Below are positions 25,301-38,800 of a stretch of 64,000 nt of DNA, piece by piece (within the stretch, counting starts at the first letter, position 1; every line of letters begins with the position of its first letter). Origin of the DNA: Pelecanus crispus (taxonomy: Eukaryota; Chordata; Aves; Pelecaniformes; Pelecanidae). The stretch is from assembly GCF_030463565.1 (NCBI RefSeq), contig NC_134648.1, positions 47,616,346 to 47,680,345 on the forward strand. The letters are read 5' to 3'. The notes beneath the pieces were generated by a model that saw nothing but the letters and a program-made list of their open reading frames with translations, ran no database searches and was not told the origin of the DNA. A program made the position numbers and the translations under genes.

Positions 25301-26485
25301 CCAGCACCGCTCTCAGCTGAGCACGCTCCGACCCCAGCCCCAGGACAAAGCTACCTGCCCCAGGGGAACGCATGGTTGTAAGATGCTTCATGCAGGAGCT
25401 GCAGGATGGGTGCTCAAAGGCTAGCCATGCATGCCACTCCTGGGGCTTTGTCTGCTTTGCCTCCACACGCTTACTGAACATGGCGATGTTTGATGTATTC
25501 ATTTGGTGGGCAGGAGGCTGTGGTTAAAAGCAGTTGTCATCAGGCAGTCTTGTTCAAGGATATTAGCCCTCGAAAGACAGATCACGGAGAAATCCCTGGC
25601 AGAAAGCCTTTCTGGCTCAGCTGCCTTTTATTAAAGCAGTCAGCACATCCTCAAAGCCTCAGAGACTACCCCCTGTTGATTTTTTTCAACCTCTTTTCTT
25701 TGAAAATGATCCCAAGGATGTTCGTTGTGAATTTATATTAGGAGACTATTTTGATGGCTGCAGTTTACCATTCATATATTATTCAGCAATGACTGAATTA
25801 AGGACGTGCACATAACCTGGACTTGACTCCTTGAGAAATGTCTGGCTGCCAGACAGCCTTTTAGGACTATCCCAAGCTAACTATCAGATTCTGCAAATGG
25901 GTTTCTTGGGTTTTCTTCCATCAGTGGTTGCCCACCTGGAAGCAGGCAGAAAATAGAAGCTAGCTGGGGGATTCTCAAACGTTTTCAACACACAGACCAC
26001 ATCTGAGGAACGCGGCTTACTTGTGGACTCATTTGCATGTTTGCCATGGTGAGATGACCTCCCTGCTCATTGCTAACCATGAGCATCCCACTGGCTGACG
26101 CGTGCAGCATCATCGTCCTACACGAGCCCGACCCCATGATTCGCCAAGGTGAGCAGGAAGACCACCGGTGCAGCTGTCCTGCAGCAATCCAGAGTTGGTT
26201 CAATGAAGAGCGTCATGGAATGGCACCCTTTGGTAATACATAGGTCCGTTTACGTACCAGGAATCGTAGGTAACATAACTGGTAGGTAATGTAACTCCTA
26301 ATGTGAAAGGCCCTGTGTCTGCTTGTGCCCGGGGCAGTACCAGCATGTGGACAGGCAGGGCCGCACAAGGGTAATGACAACCGGGATGCAAGGCATAACC
26401 GAACCGTCTGCCTGCCAGCTCGCCCTGCACGGGGCTGTGGAAGACATCTTAGGTATGGTTCAACAGGAGGCTCTTGAGGTACCAC
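22376..26485. other. Upstream region between PROX2 and DLST
   Basis: This stretch lies between two divergent genes. I see no coding exon with family resemblance. It holds the candidate PROX2 promoter near 24.7 kb and a 21-bp direct repeat (two copies of a unit starting cccttgcttatcacagg, at 25231 and 25252). Any PROX2 5' noncoding exons must lie here. The remainder is unremarkable. Confidence 0.45.
24631..24745 (-). promoter_or_regulatory. PROX2: Candidate PROX2 promoter and noncoding first exon
   Basis: On the minus strand a TTTAAA TATA-like box (24741-24736) is followed about 25-30 nt later by a possible start site near 24710. A GC-rich stretch then ends at a good donor, GCCAAG|gtgagc (exon end 24631). 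A second strong donor, CCAG|gtaaga, occurs at 24400/24399 and could end another noncoding exon. The PROX2 coding exon needs at least one upstream exon, since it starts with an acceptor. Assignment is by position and signal only. Confidence 0.35.
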
Positions 26486-26701
26486 GGCCTGTCCCTGTCC
26501 CAGCCCTGCCCTGCAGCCCTGTCCCCAGCCTGTCCCTGCCCCGCAGCCCCTGCCTTAGGCCTGTCCCTGTCCCAGCCCTGCCCTGCAGCCCTGTCCCCAG
26601 CCTGTCCCTGCCCCGCAGCCCCTGCCTTAGGCCTGTCCCTGCCCCACAGCCCCGTCCCCACGCCTGTCCTCACAGCAGAGGCCTGTCCTTGCCCCGCAGC
26701 C
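26486..26701 (+). repeat. 72-bp tandem repeat upstream of DLST
   Basis: The unit beginning ggcctgtccctgtcccagcc recurs at 26486, 26558 and 26630, a period of exactly 72 bp. The first two copies are nearly identical; the third diverges part-way. Within the unit, shorter 'cctgtcccc/cctgccccgcagcc' submotifs repeat. The array ends about 150 bp before the DLST start codon, just upstream of the CpG-rich core promoter. It is C-rich on the plus strand. Confidence 0.85.
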
Positions 26702-26719
26702 CCCCCCCGCCCGCGATGG

Positions 26720-26848
26720 TGCCGCCCCTGTAGCCCCGCTCCCCCCGTTCCGGAGAGGTTGGTTCGGCCCTGCGGACTTCCGGCTCCCGCCGGGCCTGCT
26801 TCCGGTGTCCGCCCTCCGGCTCCTCCCGCCGCCGCCGTCGCCGCCGCG
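26720..26848 (+). promoter_or_regulatory. DLST: DLST promoter and 5' UTR, CpG-rich with ETS/GABP-type sites
   Basis: CpG-dense sequence with no TATA box precedes the DLST ATG. ACTTCCGG at 26776-26783 is a perfect reverse-complement ETS/GABPA (NRF-2) site, and CTTCCGGTG at 26799-26807 is a second. GABPA sites are common in nuclear genes for mitochondrial enzymes. The CpG-dense DNA continues to about 27400 in intron 1. The transcription start is not resolved from sequence alone, so the 5' end is approximate. Confidence 0.7.
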
Positions 26849-29800
26849 ATGCTGCTGCTGTGGCGGTCCCGCTGCCTGGGCCGGGCGCTGGGCCGCTCGC
26901 TGCGCGCCCTCCGGCAGGTACTGCCGGCCGCGGGTCACCGGCCGCAGGGAGGGGGGAGGGAGGGCGGCGGTGGGGCGGGCGGGGACGGCGGCGCCAAGGG
27001 CACCGGGACGCGTCCCCGCCGCCCCGGCGGGGGAGGGCGGGCAGGGAGGGGCGGCACGGGCGGCGGGGCTGCCCCCCCGGGAGGGGCCGGGTGAGCACGG
27101 CGCCGCCGGGGCGTGCGCCGCTACCCCCCTACTGTCCCCCCCCGCCGGGCCGGGCCCGCCGCCCTCGTCGGGAAAGGCGGCGGCTCGCCTGCGGCACCGG
27201 GCAGAGCTGACCGAGGGGAAAAGCTGCCGAAAACCGCCGCTCCCCGGCCTCGCCGTCCCCGCCTGTCGCTGTGCTGGGGCACCTGGGGGGCCTCTCTGCT
27301 GGCAGCCGCGACTCGCTTCGCACCCTGCCACCGGCAGAGACCCTCCCCGGCCGGGGTCGGCCCGGTGCAGAAACGGCAAATAAACTGGTGTCTGCTTAAT
27401 TATTTAATTCGCGTGCTCAATTTTCAAAGCAGTCGTTGGACCGCTGCAAACGGCAGTGGCCTGTGCTGGCCGTAGCTTGGGCTTGCAGAGTTCTAAGAGC
27501 CAGAGCCAGCTACTTAAATCAACACCCGGCCTGCTCCTGGCCAGCTGGTTTCTGCCGTTTGTTGACTTCTGGCCACATCTTCCGTTTAAATAGCAAACAT
27601 GCATAGCTTTATGTACATACATACATATATACATATGCGTGCATGCATATACATACATATATATGCATGCCTACAGGAGGAAAAAGATCACTTCTCTTCC
27701 AGATGACCAGCTGAAGCCTTAGAGCATGAGATTTGATTTCAGCCATCGTGTGAATGTAGGCGAGCAAATGTTGACAGCTAATTGTAATGTTGAACATTTA
27801 ACTACAGCATGCTTCCCCATAGGGCTATTCTGTGGTAAATGCTTGTCTCTAGGCGCCGCAAACAGATTTGTGTTTATAAATATGTGCATATATGTATAAA
27901 ACTGCACTGTGAATAATTTATAACTAACCATATAGTTATATTTTATTATACATATATGTAGGTACAAGTTGATTATAGTGCAGTTTAAAATAAGCTTATT
28001 TAAGTGGAATTTTAACAATATTTAAGTTTTGTGAGCTCTCGGTGGTGCTGTGTAATCATACAGAATGGGGGAAAGCCAGATGGAGTATTCAAACCTTATA
28101 CAAAACTAGTGTGCAAATCAGGACGTTACAGGAGGTTATAGCTGAGTACTAGGAAGGGGAGATAATTTTAGTTAACCTGTTAGATCATAGAATCATAGAA
28201 TGCTTTGGGTTGGAAGGGACCTTGGGAGATCATCGAGCCCAACCCCCCTGCAGTAAAGATGTACTAGAAAAGTTCAGAAGTCAAGATGGCGGTAGTACTT
28301 TGATTTCCATTTGAGTAGGGATATGGAAAGTAAATTTTGATGAAGGGAATAATATGGACTTCTTGGAGAGACGGAAAGAAACTCCAGAACTTAGTGAATG
28401 TCTGATGGGAGAATTGAGAACAACAGACATGTACAAAATTCAGAAGGGTAGGATTGAATGGGAGAACAGTGGAGTCAGCAAGAAATTATGAGGGTAGGGA
28501 AGGGTTGGCTGGATTTTGATGATCTTGTAAAAGAGAAAAAAGTCCTGGATTCATATGTCAAGTAGACATCATGAATGTGCATCAATAGCCTGCATCTGAG
28601 CGTGTAAGACTTGGGGGGTGGGTGGGGGCAGCTGTTGAAGGGTGACCTGAAAAAGTCCAGAGAAGAGCTCATCTGAAAAAGGATGGTTCAGTGCTTTGAG
28701 AATCGAGCCCTTCTATTTTTCTGGGGAAGAGTTTGTAAAGAACTTTTTTTCCCCTGTTTGATCCTCCCCGCATGCTGGAGGAGTTCTCAGCCTGTCATCT
28801 TAGTAACAGTATCCTTTGCCACTCAGCATTGTTATCTCCATCCCATCTTAGCGTCTGCCCTGCCGTGCTATATATAATTGTGTTAAAATCTGTGAGAGAC
28901 ATGCAGTGGGGGTTTTTTTGTGTAGCAGTGGTTTGTGCTCATCCTTGTTGTTAAAGCAGCAGCTTCTTTGCTTTGAAGAAGCAGGGGCTGGAGAACCGAT
29001 TGCTGCTTCACCTGTCATCAGAGCTGCCCAGCACTGGGCTTCTGTTTTGCCTCTGTTGAAATTAACTGTACCCTCCTGTTCAGTTAGTGTCCTTACCTGA
29101 ACCGGTCCCTGTTCCCACTGTTGGAGAAAACATCTGTAGGTATACAGGCTGTCACTTTAGCTGATGTATTCCATAATTGATTTCAGTGTGTGGTGACCTA
29201 CTGGAAGGTGATGGCTCCTTGAAAGGTGTGGCCTGGGGCGCTCTGTGCCAGGGTTGCTTTGACATAATAACAGTTGTAAAAACAATTCTGAGAAGTCATG
29301 TGAAACTTGGGGGAAAAATTAATCACTTGGTAGGTGAGTCACTAGCTAATTAGACCAAGACATATTTCTCCAGTGAAGGCTGTCTTTTTAAAGTGACCCA
29401 AAGTGCTAATGCCAGCTAGCAAAACCTAAATGTTTCTGGTTTCACTGAAGAAGCTCCAAGATCAGGCAGAGGGAAGATTTAGCCAGGTGATACCAGGAAC
29501 AGGTGCAATCACAGTGATTCCTTCAGGAGAAAAGGGAACAGGAAACAGCCCTGTCAGGCATCTCCTGGAGCTGCACATGCATCTCCAAGGCACTGTAGTT
29601 AAGAGATGGACACACAGCAGTTCTGCAGAACACAAGACAGAGGAATCTCAGTATCTTTTATTAGTGGCTTCCTCCTCACATTAGAGCTCTTTCCCTCATT
29701 TCTTAATGTAAAAGACAAGAAGGATAGAGTGAACCAATTTTTTCCTTAATTTTGCAGCAGTTGCGGAACACAGACTTGGCACCTCTTGTGGAAGAGAGCT

Positions 29801-32800
29801 GCAGATGCATTTTCTCACAACGATTTATTTTAGGACAGGCCTTCTAAACTTTTGGGTTTTTTTAAACCTTAAAGTAAACTGGTCCTGAGCAAATAAAATT
29901 GTCTGTTTCTGCTTCAGATTGAGGCTGTTCTTCTTTCTTAACAAGTTATTGTCTGAGATGCTAGGAACCACTTTTTTTATAAAGCACCCAGGAAAACATT
30001 AATGGCAGAGGGGAGCTCAGGTCACTTGATATTTTGTTTGTGATTGACTTCAAATTGTCTGGGACACTAAGAAAGTGGGAAGAATTTGATCAATATGGGA
30101 ACTAACATATGTGCTGAGGATTGTGGTGCTTTAGTCACTTGACCAGGCAGAGTTAAGTTGAAGTTTGTCTTCCTGATCCCAGCTTAGGGCTGGCTCTACA
30201 CAAACCAGATCTGAGTTAGCAGGGAGCCAGTGTTGCACCAAGATTAAGCATTGTAGTGTTCACAATGACTCTGCAAAGTCTGCATAGTGCTCCCTGCTTT
30301 CCCTTCCCCAGCCAGACCTGGGGCAAGGGCTCCAGCGGGCCCTGCCAGAATCTGGTTTTGCAGGACTGTCATTCCCTGCAGTGGACCGGCAAGCAGGGTA
30401 GCTGCATGGCGCTGTGCTGGAACTCCTGAGCTCTGCCAGACCCAGGCTGGCTTAGCAGCAAGTCAGCCTAGCTGCCTGCATCCTCAGCACAGCTAATCAT
30501 AACCCTGTTGAACTGCCCATGGATCATTGAGTTGACTGTGCGTTAATATCTGAGAAGCCAAATCCATCAGTCAGTTTGGATAATTAAACTGCCAAGGGTT
30601 CAATTCCAGGCCTGTTAGTAGTTTTGATGATACGAAGTGTTCACTGAATGTATTTTTGCATGCTACTGCACTCAGTCTTATAGACTGTGTGACAAGCTTA
30701 AGTATCTCTTTGGTCCTTGATCTCTATGTTGTCTTATCACACACAGCTCCACAAATTATTTTGGTATTTAAGATCAGTTATATCCCATCCTGCTTGTTCT
30801 GGTGAAGCTGAAATCAGGGCTTATATGCAAACTTCCCTTCAGACACTGAAGATGTGAATGAAATCTAATTTTTACCTCTTACCTTAGCTGCTGGATAAGG
30901 GTGCTTTGAGCTGTTGAATAGCTGTTGTTCCAAACCAGTCAACTGCATTTTAGTCATAGTTCCTATGATCTTTTCCTATAGCTTTTAAAGAGTTCTTAGG
31001 TTCTCCAGATCTGCAGGTTCGATGCCAGAGAATAATATAGATAATAGAGATAATAACAATAGGGAAAGTAACTGGAATATCTTGAAATGTCTTTTACTTT
31101 TGGGGAATGTTACGCTGAGCTAGAAGTGCAGCCAATGATTACATAGGTATGAAGTAAAACATCACCAGAAGGTGTAATTCCTGGCTCGCTGAAGGCAGTA
31201 GAAATTTTGCCGTCGAGGGAAATTCTGGCCTTCTGGAGTTCAAAGGCTCCACAGCCTTAAAACAAACGAACAAAAAAAAACAAAACCCTGGATGCTGTAT
31301 TCATGACTGTAGGAGTAAGCATCATGGGATGTTTTTTCATTGTATTCAGTAGCTACCCTTGACCTTCTCATTCATAGCAAATTTTAGTGAATGAGTCTTT
31401 AGAAATCTGTTCCTTCTTAAAGAGGAAACTGTGCATGAGAAGGTCAAAACAGCTGGAGCCACAGCTGAAATCCAAGTGCGTCAGATTTAACATCACTCCA
31501 CAGGAAAACATCCTGGAAGGAGGCAAAGCAAAGAGAAGGGTGTAGGTGCTCTCACCATCTCCTGCTCTTGCACATGATGGGAAGGTAGTATGCCTGCAGT
31601 CTGGAGCATGGGAATGGTGGGTCCCGTCTCTGATCCAGGTCTCATGGGAAAACCAAAGTCCTTCTAGGGTGGGTCCGTCTTTTTGCAATACTGATAGTTC
31701 CTTTTCTCTCTGACAGGGGAACTGTACTCTGGCAAGCTGCTCTCTGTCTGGTGAGTCCTATGCTTTTCTTCCATTTCAAACTACCTAGACAGAACAGAGC
31801 TGATGATGGAAATTGGTAATAGGCTTGATTGGGGTTTACTTCTGTCAGTCATGTAATGAAGAAACAGCTGGTGAAATGAGCTGTGTTTCCATGCGAGTGC
31901 CTCCCTTGCCTAATGTACATGCTTCCCAATCCGTTAGGCTCTGGTGAAGATTTCACAGCAGCAGCATGGTGTATTTCAAGCATTGCAGTGCTTGAAACAC
32001 ATGCTCTTGCAGAGCCTAGCTCTCTAATAAATTCTTTGAAAGTGATGGGTGAATGTTAAGTGACATGTCAAATCTAGTATGCCTGTGAACTCCTCTTCAG
32101 TGCTTAAACTGGATTTTCCCAGAGGTCTGTTTTTTCTAGCTGTACTGTGTTTATATAGCATTACATCACCCACTTCTGAATCCACTGTGAGAAACCAGTT
32201 AAATCTGCTTACCTTTTCCGGTTTCTAGAGTTGCAATATCAGCTCTTTAGTAGGGGTTGGTGTCAAGATTGTATCACTTGTTTTAAAAATCAAGTGGGGA
32301 AATGGTTCTTCCTTCTGGCGTTGTGTGATTGAGATAATTATGTTCTCCAGTTGCTACGCTGACTCTCTTTAAGATCAGTCTGGAAAACTGCCCAATGTCA
32401 TGAAAGAGACAAAGGGCAGGAGTTCAGTTTGTAATAAAAATTGTGGTGTCAGCACATGTGAGCAGTGTGGGAGGGGGACAATGGGGTATGTGAAACTGGG
32501 AAGCTAATGCAAGTACCTCCCTGTTGTGAGTTTTGAGAAAAAAGTGTTCTTGGGACGGGGTAGATAGAGAAGAGAGATGATGGTGGCTTGCTACTCTGCC
32601 CTACACCCTGTTTTCATTCTTTCTTTCCTCCCTACCTGTCCATGCAACTGTGAGGCTTCTTAGGGATGCTTCTTAGGGGACTGATGCCTCGCTCCTATTA
32701 GGAACCCCTTTGTATTGGTGAAGATAACTTAGCAGCAGCTGAGGTTTTAGCAGTCCTCATAGCTGTTCCCTGGTTTTGTTCTAAGTTGGGTAGCTGCTGC

Positions 32801-35800
32801 TTTGTTTGCTCTTTTCCGAGTTATCCTTATTACCTTTGAGGTCAAAATATAACTGGTTTTCCCATCTCTATAAATCTAGATGAAGACAGGACCATGCTTC
32901 TTGGGAAGCTCTGGGCAGGTTTGATGGCACTGAGGTGTCTCTATATGGCTATATTCCCCACTTAGTCCCAAGCTTCTTTCAGGGTGGACAGTGGTGTCCT
33001 CTGCACTCTTTTCCCTGACAGGGACACTTGAGGGCTGGACGGCTGGATAACGTTCCTGTGTGGTAACACCATTCTCATTCACAGGTGTGGCTGGGAGCCA
33101 GGGACTGGCTTACACCAACAGCAGGAAGCTTGTGTAAGTATCTTCAGGAAAACTGTGATGTGGAGAGGCTGGGGCTGCTCTAGCCCTGATAAGATTTGCG
33201 TGCTGGCAGGCAGAATATGGTTGGCTATCATAAAATCCCTGTGCCCATTGCAGGAGCATGGAGCTAGCCCTAACAAAATCTAGGTTTTCCAGGTCGGGTA
33301 CTGTGGCATGCTTAAAGAAAATAAGTTTTGTTTGGAACCAGATACTGAGGCAGAGAAGGGACAGGAATGAGGAGACTGGTGAAAAACAGATCTCTGCCCT
33401 TTGATTGTCTGACTAGAAGTCTTGTTTGCTCTATGGTGGCCTCCTGGTAGGATTTCTGTCAGAAGAAGTGGGGTGGTTCAGGGAGCTGTTGTTCATATGG
33501 CAAGGTTTGCATTGCTGAGGTGGTCTTGTAAAAACGTTTGCTTCAGGTTTCCAAATGTGATGTCAGTAGGTATAAAAAACATCCTTTGGAACACTAGGAT
33601 TGCCAGCTCCCTGTGAAGTGACATGGTGAAGAGAAATAGCTGTCTCTTGGATGTGTTGCCATGGGCAATTTATGGTGCTCTCTTTTCTCTGAAGCAATCT
33701 AGCAGCTTCTGTAGAGATGACAGTCCTGATCTGGAGGTAAAAAATGGTTACTGTATTAGTCTTGGGTGTAGGGTGGGCTGGCTAGGTCAGCCTTTTATCA
33801 GCATTTAAACCACAGGTGTTCCGTTGGGTTGTCTCCCTAAATTAAAATTCCATAAATGTCAGTTCTCACTGAGTTTCTGAGAGCACTAGTGATGGTAAGC
33901 TGTAATGTTTCCTTTCTTAGTGGGATTGTTGCAGCTTGAACAGTAAGTAGGAGTCCCTTGGAACAAATAGATCAGAACAGCTGAGCAGCCTTTCAGATCA
34001 GTTAAGCAAATGTAAATTCTGTGCTTGAGCTTGGTGTTGGCAGCCTACTACTGTGTTCATATCTTTCTCTCTTTCTGTAGAGTAAATAGCTCCAGTGTCT
34101 TCACTGTCCGTTACTTCAGAACAACTGCAGTACGTAGTAAGTAAAAAGTCAGCAGTCAGCAGGATGGCTCTTGTGCTACCTGTTGCCATCCTGACAACAG
34201 CTGAAGCTACTTCTTCCATCCTTGGTCTAGGCCCACTGCTGTCCTGCCTCAATGGATGGCTGAGGGTTTACGTCCCGCGGCCCTAAAGATTTTGTCTGGC
34301 ATTCTTGTCACGACATGACTTTCAGTGAGATGGGGATTTCTCTTGTGTTTAAATGTTAATCAGTGTTAAAGCAAGGAGAAGGCCGACGTGATGTCTGTTG
34401 ACTGTCCCCCTCTAGTAGAGTCCTGATGACGAGAATGAAGCAATGCTGTAAGTTTTGAGCTCTGAATGCGTTCAAGTCTGTCTGTCTCTCTCACAGGGGA
34501 TGACGTGGTTACAGTGAACACACCAGCCTTTGCAGAGTCAGTCACAGAAGGAGATGTCAGGTGGGAGAAAGGTAAGCAGTTGCCTCTTCCCTGAAATTCT
34601 CAGCACCATTGCTGCTGCACTGGACAGCTCAGGGATGGATTGTAGTTCACTGGCTGACAGCCTGCTCTGTGCCTTTCAGTCTGTGACAAATGAGGCAGTT
34701 AATTGCAGTTCTAAGGGGTAAGGATTGCAGTTACTGCCTTGGCACCTCTCTGTCATGGGTAACATTGGGTGAAGGGTGATGTCTAAACTGGAATCAGACT
34801 TGTGCAGTAGATTGATTGTTTGAGGTAGACTTTTCTGTAGAAGTTGTGGAGAACAGGGGTGAGAAAATTCTGGGTTAGTAAGGGAGACTGCTGTGGGTTA
34901 AGAGGGGAGGCCGGAGCACACCTTCCTCCTCACAGTGGTCTTCATATCTATCATTCAGCTGTTGGAGACACAGTGGCAGAAGATGAAGTGGTGTGTGAGA
35001 TTGAAACAGACAAGGTAGGAGTTTTCTGGACCAAAACTTTTTCTAGTTCTGTAGCAGGTACCCGGTATGGCTCCTCTCCTGCTAAGAGCTCCTAGAGCCT
35101 GCAGGTCCTGCCTGTGTCTCCTGCTCCTTTCATGGAGGAAGGCTTTTCTCATCTAATGTGAAAGCTGGCTGTGCCTTACGTGAGAATTCTTTGATAACTC
35201 TTCCTTCCTCATGCATTTGATTAAGCATCAGTGGTGCTGATGTTTGTTGGAGCTGCAATTCCACTCCTCCTTCCAATTTTGGTGCTCTAAGCTTTGAAAC
35301 CTGTTCATGTTTAAACAGAGGACAAATCTGCAGAGCCATAGGATGTCTTCATATTGCTTTAAATTTAGCCTTTAAGTTTACTCACTCCTTAAAGGACTCT
35401 TAAGCTTTGAAGTTCTTCCTAAAACTCCCTGCCAAGTTCTGCTTTTAGTGTTGCTGTCACAAAGATGCTGGCAGTGGGTCAATTCTTGATTGTGCCCTGG
35501 AGCAGGAAGATCAGGCTATATGTTACACTGCCAGCATCTCCTAAAACTTCTAAGTATTGGCACAAAATCCCGGTGGAGGGTGTGAAAACTGGTGCGAGAC
35601 AGAGCCTCTGTCTGTGCCAAATTACAATGTGTATCTGCACATATTGGCATCTTCTCTTGGGCACTTGTTCTCCATCCAGTGTCTGGGGGAATTTCATTGA
35701 TTTTCCTTTTTGCAGACATCAGTGCAAGTTCCAGCCCCAGCAGCTGGTGTGATTGAGGCCCTTCTGGTACCTGATGGTGGCAAAGTGGAAGGGGGGACAC

Positions 35801-38800
35801 CTCTGTTCAAACTCAGGAAAACTGGAGGTAAGTCAGGCACGTATAGCTTGCACAGGCCTTCCTGTTTCCACCAGTGTTTTTCTGAAGATGGAAGCAAGGC
35901 ATTTAGAGGGATCCTTAGAAAGGTTAAATGCTGCATCTGCCACTGTAGCTGGAAGAAAATACTCCTATTCTGTTTTCCATTAGAAAAGCATAGTTTTAGT
36001 CCTTCTGAGGGGGAAACTTTCCTTTTGCTCCCTCTGGAGGAAACTGCAGCTCTAAGCTAAAATTAGTTGAGAATTCCCTTGATAGAACTCCCTTCTCTGC
36101 CCTCTTCTCTTTAGCGTCCTGTCTCAGGCACAGCGAGGAGATCTAGGGTGTCAGTGAGTAAAACACTTTCACCATGGGATCCTCTTGTGGTGGCTCCTAT
36201 GAGTTCAGTAGTGCTGAGAACATAAATGCATTCTGCTGGAGGGTTAACTTTTATCAGGTTGGTTGGACTCGGAGATCCCTGACAGTGGAAGCTGTCGTTG
36301 CCCTTACGGTTATTCCTTGTCTTTCAGCTGCTCCTGCCAAGGCCAAACCAGCAGCAGCCCCTCCTCCTCCTGCAGCCCCTGAACCTGTAGCTGCGGCTGT
36401 TCCTCCCCCTGCTGCAGCACCAATTCCCACTACAATGCCACCAGTGCCGCCTGTGTCAACTCAGCCCATGGACAGCAAACCAGGTGAGGCAACAGCTGTT
36501 TTCTCCTATTTTCAAGCCTCTCTTTCTTGGGTAGAGCGTGCAAGGTTAAAGATGGCAAACAGTCTGGCGTTTATGGTGAAGGCCTCCCCGCATTATTGCC
36601 CTGCATGCTCCAGACTGGAGACCTCAGCTATGCCTGGTACTTGTGCAGCCCAATTCAAGGCTGCTTCCGTGCTGTGTTGCTTGAGCAAGAAGCTCAAACA
36701 GGCTTTCTACCTCAGGGCGTTGCAATCAAGCCCTGGCTTCCCTTTTTGACTGATGTGTTCTTTACCCTCAGTGTCTGCGGTGAAGCCAGCTGCAGCCCCA
36801 GCGGCAGCCCCTCCTGGGGAGGCAGTGCCCAGCAAAGGTGCCAGATCAGAGCATAGGGTAAGCTGTGGGAATAGGGTCCTTGCCAGCACTTCTGTTGCTG
36901 GGTGACAACTTATTCTGGCATAAGCCATGAGCTTTCCAGATATGTCCGTATCCACCTGTCCACACCCAGCTCGGGGGGGCTGGGACAGATGGGGAAATGC
37001 TCTATGTGAGGCCACCACTTAGGCGTGGGGTAGAGGAAGAGCCGGGTCCAGTCTGACACAGGTCTTTCCTAGGCAAAAGTACTGACTGAGTACAGAAGGC
37101 TCAGTGTGATCTGCTGGCTCTGACCACAAGCCCTCAGCAAAGGACTGAGGCTGCTGCACCTGCCTTGTGAGTTCTTAAGAGAACGTGGTTGAGCAGCCTG
37201 CTTTCTTATCAGTCTTGCTCTTCCCACATTAGCTTCATGCTGGAAACTGTGCATTGAGCGAAATCAGCTCCCTAGCCTGTCACACTCTTCAGAGAGACCT
37301 GGAGTGAAAACCTTGGCCCTTGGCATCCATTACTAGTCAACCAGATGGCAAGAAGAAGGATCTTTTGAGTTTCTTCAGTATTTTGCCCCTTGGATGAACT
37401 TGAGGCAGGTTCTGCTTATGTCTTTTTAATTTTCAGGTGAAAATGAATAGGATGCGTCAGCGTATTGCTCAGCGGCTGAAAGAGGCTCAGAATACTTGTG
37501 CCATGCTGACCACTTTCAATGAGATCGATATGAGGTGAGGAGCAGATCTCTTTTTCCTTTTACAAGCAGTAATAGATGAAGGCAGTCATCTTTAAATAGC
37601 AGCCAAGACCTTGCTGATTCTCTTTAGAGAGATTGGCAACACGTCTTTAGGACCTCTTTCTTAGGTGTGTACCACTGTCTACACAGCTTCATCAGGGCCA
37701 TGTTGGTGTTGTGGTGTGAGGGGTACGTAGCTTCCTAACAGCCTGTCGCTCCTCAGGAGTCATCTGCTGCTTGTCAAAGGGGCAACCTGGTTCTTTACCT
37801 GTGTGATTCTTGGTTGGGGACTGATAGATGTTGAGCAGAAGAGCAGGAGCAACTAGTGTCACTTGTATAGTGGCTATTAGGAGACACCAAAGTGGAGGAC
37901 CTGCTTTCTGCCACTCCACCAGGTTACTGCTGTTGGAGGTGGGCATATTTAGCTTCCCATGAGGTGGTTCCCCAGGGCTCATCAGCCTTTCAGGTGAGCA
38001 GTACATAGGTCTGAGGCCCTTGCTGTCGGATGGTGCAGCTTTCCAGAGACAAACTAGCATTCTTCCCCATCCCCTCCAGGCAGGTTGGGGGTCTTCTGAC
38101 TCAAGTGCTTGCAAGGACTGAGCGGGCTAATGGCTTTGGAGGGTGGGCAGCTTATGTTACAGTGCATTAAGGGGAAATTGTGTCCAAATCAAATTGCCTT
38201 GTGAAATCCTATTCTGCTCCTTAAGACAAAACATGTAAATATTTGGGTCTCAGAACAATAAGGTTGGCAAAATAGTCTTGATTGGAGGGGAAGTGCTGCA
38301 GCTTTATCTCCTCTCAGAGGCTCATTGAGGTGTCACTTTACACTGGCCTCAGGCTCTCATTTCTATCTGGTAATCTGGTTTGGATTGATTGCTGCGAGGT
38401 TGACTCGTGAGGGCCTGTGCTGGGGCCTCCTGCTTCCCGTGGGGGGTCAGTGTCTGAAAGGAGGAAGCCATAATGAGCCAGTTTCAGAGCAAACCTCATC
38501 CTCATTGCTGCAGTCCTTGTGTCTTGGGAGGCACTAATGTCTTTGGGTCGTAATCCTAGCCCTAAACAAGGTTAGGCGCAGGAAAACAAACACTCTAAAC
38601 CATGGAGACCCCTGCCCCTTGCTGAAACTGTGTCTTCAAAGACTCAAGGTCTCTGGAGGGGAGAGGGATGGACTGTGCAATTCCACAGCATCTGGTATTA
38701 GCCTGGAACAGGCAGAGCTTGTAACCGCAGCTTGGTTGACTTTTTGTAAATGGCCTCAATCCTGATAAATAGAAGCAGTGGGGAAACATGATTACTCTGG

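Noticed and set aside
26474-27383. Several open frames of 190-250 codons over the DLST promoter and exon 1
   Set aside because: They follow from CpG-island composition and the 72-bp repeat; only the frame starting at 26849 and spliced at 26917 fits DLST.
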